From an uncultured Desulfomonile sp. (GTDB lineage Bacteria; Desulfobacterota; Desulfomonilia; Desulfomonilales; Desulfomonilaceae), in the NCBI GenBank assembly GCA_903853735.1, contig CAINUH010000074.1:1-7547 (forward strand): DNA of 7,547 nt. Direction: 5' to 3'. Under the pieces are notes generated by a model. The model saw only the letters and a program-made list of their open reading frames with translations. It was not told where the DNA came from and searched no databases. This document shows, piece by piece, positions 6,875-7,547 of the stretch. Made by a program: the position numbers and the translations under genes. Every line of letters starts with the position of its first letter. Position 1 is the first letter of the stretch.

Positions 6875-6904
6875 ATCATTAAAATTACTGCTTTGACATG
6901 TCAA
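6875..6904 (-). promoter_or_regulatory. Possible promoter of the LysR gene
   Basis: On the minus strand TTGACA (6904-6899) is followed after 18 bases by AATGAT (6880-6875), a four-of-six match to the -10 box. Transcription would begin near 6868, inside the LysR palindrome, so bound regulator would block it. Such a transcript would exclude the upstream ATG at 6879, supporting the shorter LysR protein. Confidence 0.35.
6893..6904. promoter_or_regulatory. 12-bp perfect palindrome TTGACATGTCAA
   Basis: Two TTGACA hexamers face each other head to head with no gap. The same half-sites, nine bases apart, form the etfB/icd divergent promoter at 2939-2959. It may be a pair of overlapping -35 boxes, an operator for a dimeric repressor, or both. 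On the plus strand I find no good -10 box at the right distance, so only the minus-strand promoter is proposed. Confidence 0.45.
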
Positions 6905-6985
6905 CAAAAATAATGCCATTTTACTAGTTCACTGGGAAACAGTTAGATCCACAAAACAAGAGACAATTTCCGAATCCAGTCATTT

Positions 6986-7012
6986 CCGGTCGGCAAAACA
7001 CTCACCGACCGG
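6986..7012. promoter_or_regulatory. GC-rich inverted repeat before the FAD oxidoreductase gene
   Basis: CCGGTCGG and CCGACCGG form a perfect 8-bp inverted repeat around eleven bases (CAAAACACTCA), ending 38 bases before the ATG at 7051. As DNA it could be an operator. As RNA it would be a stable hairpin in the leader. It has no T run, so it is not a typical terminator, and the strong ribosome binding site further on is not part of the stem. Confidence 0.45.
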
Positions 7013-7050
7013 CTTCATGGTGATAACCTTGTGAACAAAGGAGGAGCCTT

Positions 7051-7547
7051 ATGGCTGAAGAATATGACGGCATCATACTGGGCGCCGGACCAAACGGATT
7101 GACGGTGGCAGCCTATCTTGCCAAGGCCGGCCTGAAAATCCTCCTTTTGGAAAAGCGCTTCGAAGCAGGCGGCGGATTGGCTACGGAACAAGTGACCTTG
7201 CCGGGATTTCTTCACAACACCCATGCGGTGTACATGCCCATGGTCGATTATGCCCCTCCACTGAGAGATTTTGACGAGTATTTGACGAAAGATTACGATC
7301 TCGAGTTTGTTTTCCCTTCGCTGGTAATGGCCATGCCGTTTGTGGACGGCTCGTCTCTGTGCCTTTACCAGGACACGGACAAGACATGCGAATCCATCGC
7401 ACAGTTCTCAAAAAAAGATGCAGATACATACCGCCGAGTGCAGGAAAGATTTCAAGTCCTCACCGAAGACTTCCTCGGGCCTGCCACTTATGAGATGGCC
7501 AAGCCTGCATTCGAACAGATGATCAAGCTTCAGACAACCGACGTGGG
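7051..7547 (+). CDS. FAD-dependent oxidoreductase, phytoene desaturase-like, N-terminal part
   Basis: The first 165 residues are visible before the window ends; the family usually has about 500. Residues 6-36 form the FAD-binding Rossmann motif: GAGPNG at 11-16 and Glu34 at the end of the second strand for the ribose. GGGLATEQ at 40-47 and PGFLHNTHAVYM follow, as in the CrtI/phytoene-dehydrogenase-related group (COG1233 type). Members desaturate or isomerise carotenoids, retinoids and other lipophilic or still unknown substrates, so no substrate is assigned. The start is secure: AAGGAGGAG at 7038-7046 gives an AGGAGG core six bases before the ATG. It is divergent from the LysR gene and preceded by a 219-base control region with three inverted repeats, so LysR control is plausible. 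No other carotenoid gene is visible here. Confidence 0.88.
   Translation, partial: MAEEYDGIILGAGPNGLTVAAYLAKAGLKILLLEKRFEAGGGLATEQVTLPGFLHNTHAVYMPMVDYAPPLRDFDEYLTKDYDLEFVFPSLVMAMPFVDGSSLCLYQDTDKTCESIAQFSKKDADTYRRVQERFQVLTEDFLGPATYEMAKPAFEQMIKLQTTDV

Noticed and set aside
6832..6879. Longer LysR protein from an ATG at 6879
   Set aside because: The added 16 residues are not family-like and would place the operator palindrome inside the gene.
1..7547. tRNA, rRNA, CRISPR array or intact transposon
   Set aside because: No cloverleaf-like sequence, regular spaced repeats or transposase reading frame was seen on either strand.

Overview
The window reads as bacterial chromosome with moderate GC content. 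The gene set points to an anaerobic acyl-CoA-oxidising bacterium, perhaps a Desulfobacterota-type sulfate reducer or syntroph: an electron-transfer flavoprotein whose alpha subunit carries a ferredoxin domain, an adjacent acyl-CoA dehydrogenase, an NADP-type isocitrate dehydrogenase and a heptose-kinase-like GHMP kinase. The taxonomic guess is inference from gene content only.

Left part (1-2893, minus strand): an operon transcribed leftwards in the order etfB, ferredoxin-fused etfA, acyl-CoA dehydrogenase. etfB and etfA are one base apart. etfA and the dehydrogenase are 24 bases apart. The dehydrogenase is cut by the left window edge, losing its C-terminus. Together they would oxidise or reduce an acyl-CoA/enoyl-CoA pair and pass electrons through the flavoprotein, with the two [4Fe-4S] clusters on EtfA as an added electron port. 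EtfB has the sequence features of the electron-bifurcating type.

Middle (2894-5351, plus strand): a 115-base divergent control region carries two overlapping face-to-face promoters. It is followed by a complete NADP-dependent isocitrate dehydrogenase (icd) and, 90 bases later, a GHMP kinase of the HddA type (D-glycero-D-manno-heptose 7-phosphate kinase).

Right part: a convergent junction of 73 bases leads to a small minus-strand ABM-fold protein (5425-5742). Upstream of it, a 204-base spacer contains what looks like a leftover end of an IS21-family element. Next is a minus-strand LysR-family regulator (5947-6831). A 219-base divergent region then holds a perfect LysR-type palindrome, a 12-bp TTGACA/TGTCAA palindrome and a GC-rich inverted repeat. 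The last gene, from 7051 to the right edge, is the N-terminal part of a phytoene-desaturase-like FAD oxidoreductase. It is divergent from the LysR gene and is a plausible target of it.

No gene-free stretch exceeds 300 bases. I saw no tRNA, rRNA, CRISPR array or intact mobile element. Most of the window is well-explained metabolism. The less ordinary parts are the ferredoxin-EtfA operon and the repeated TTGACA/TGTCAA architecture shared by the two divergent control regions.
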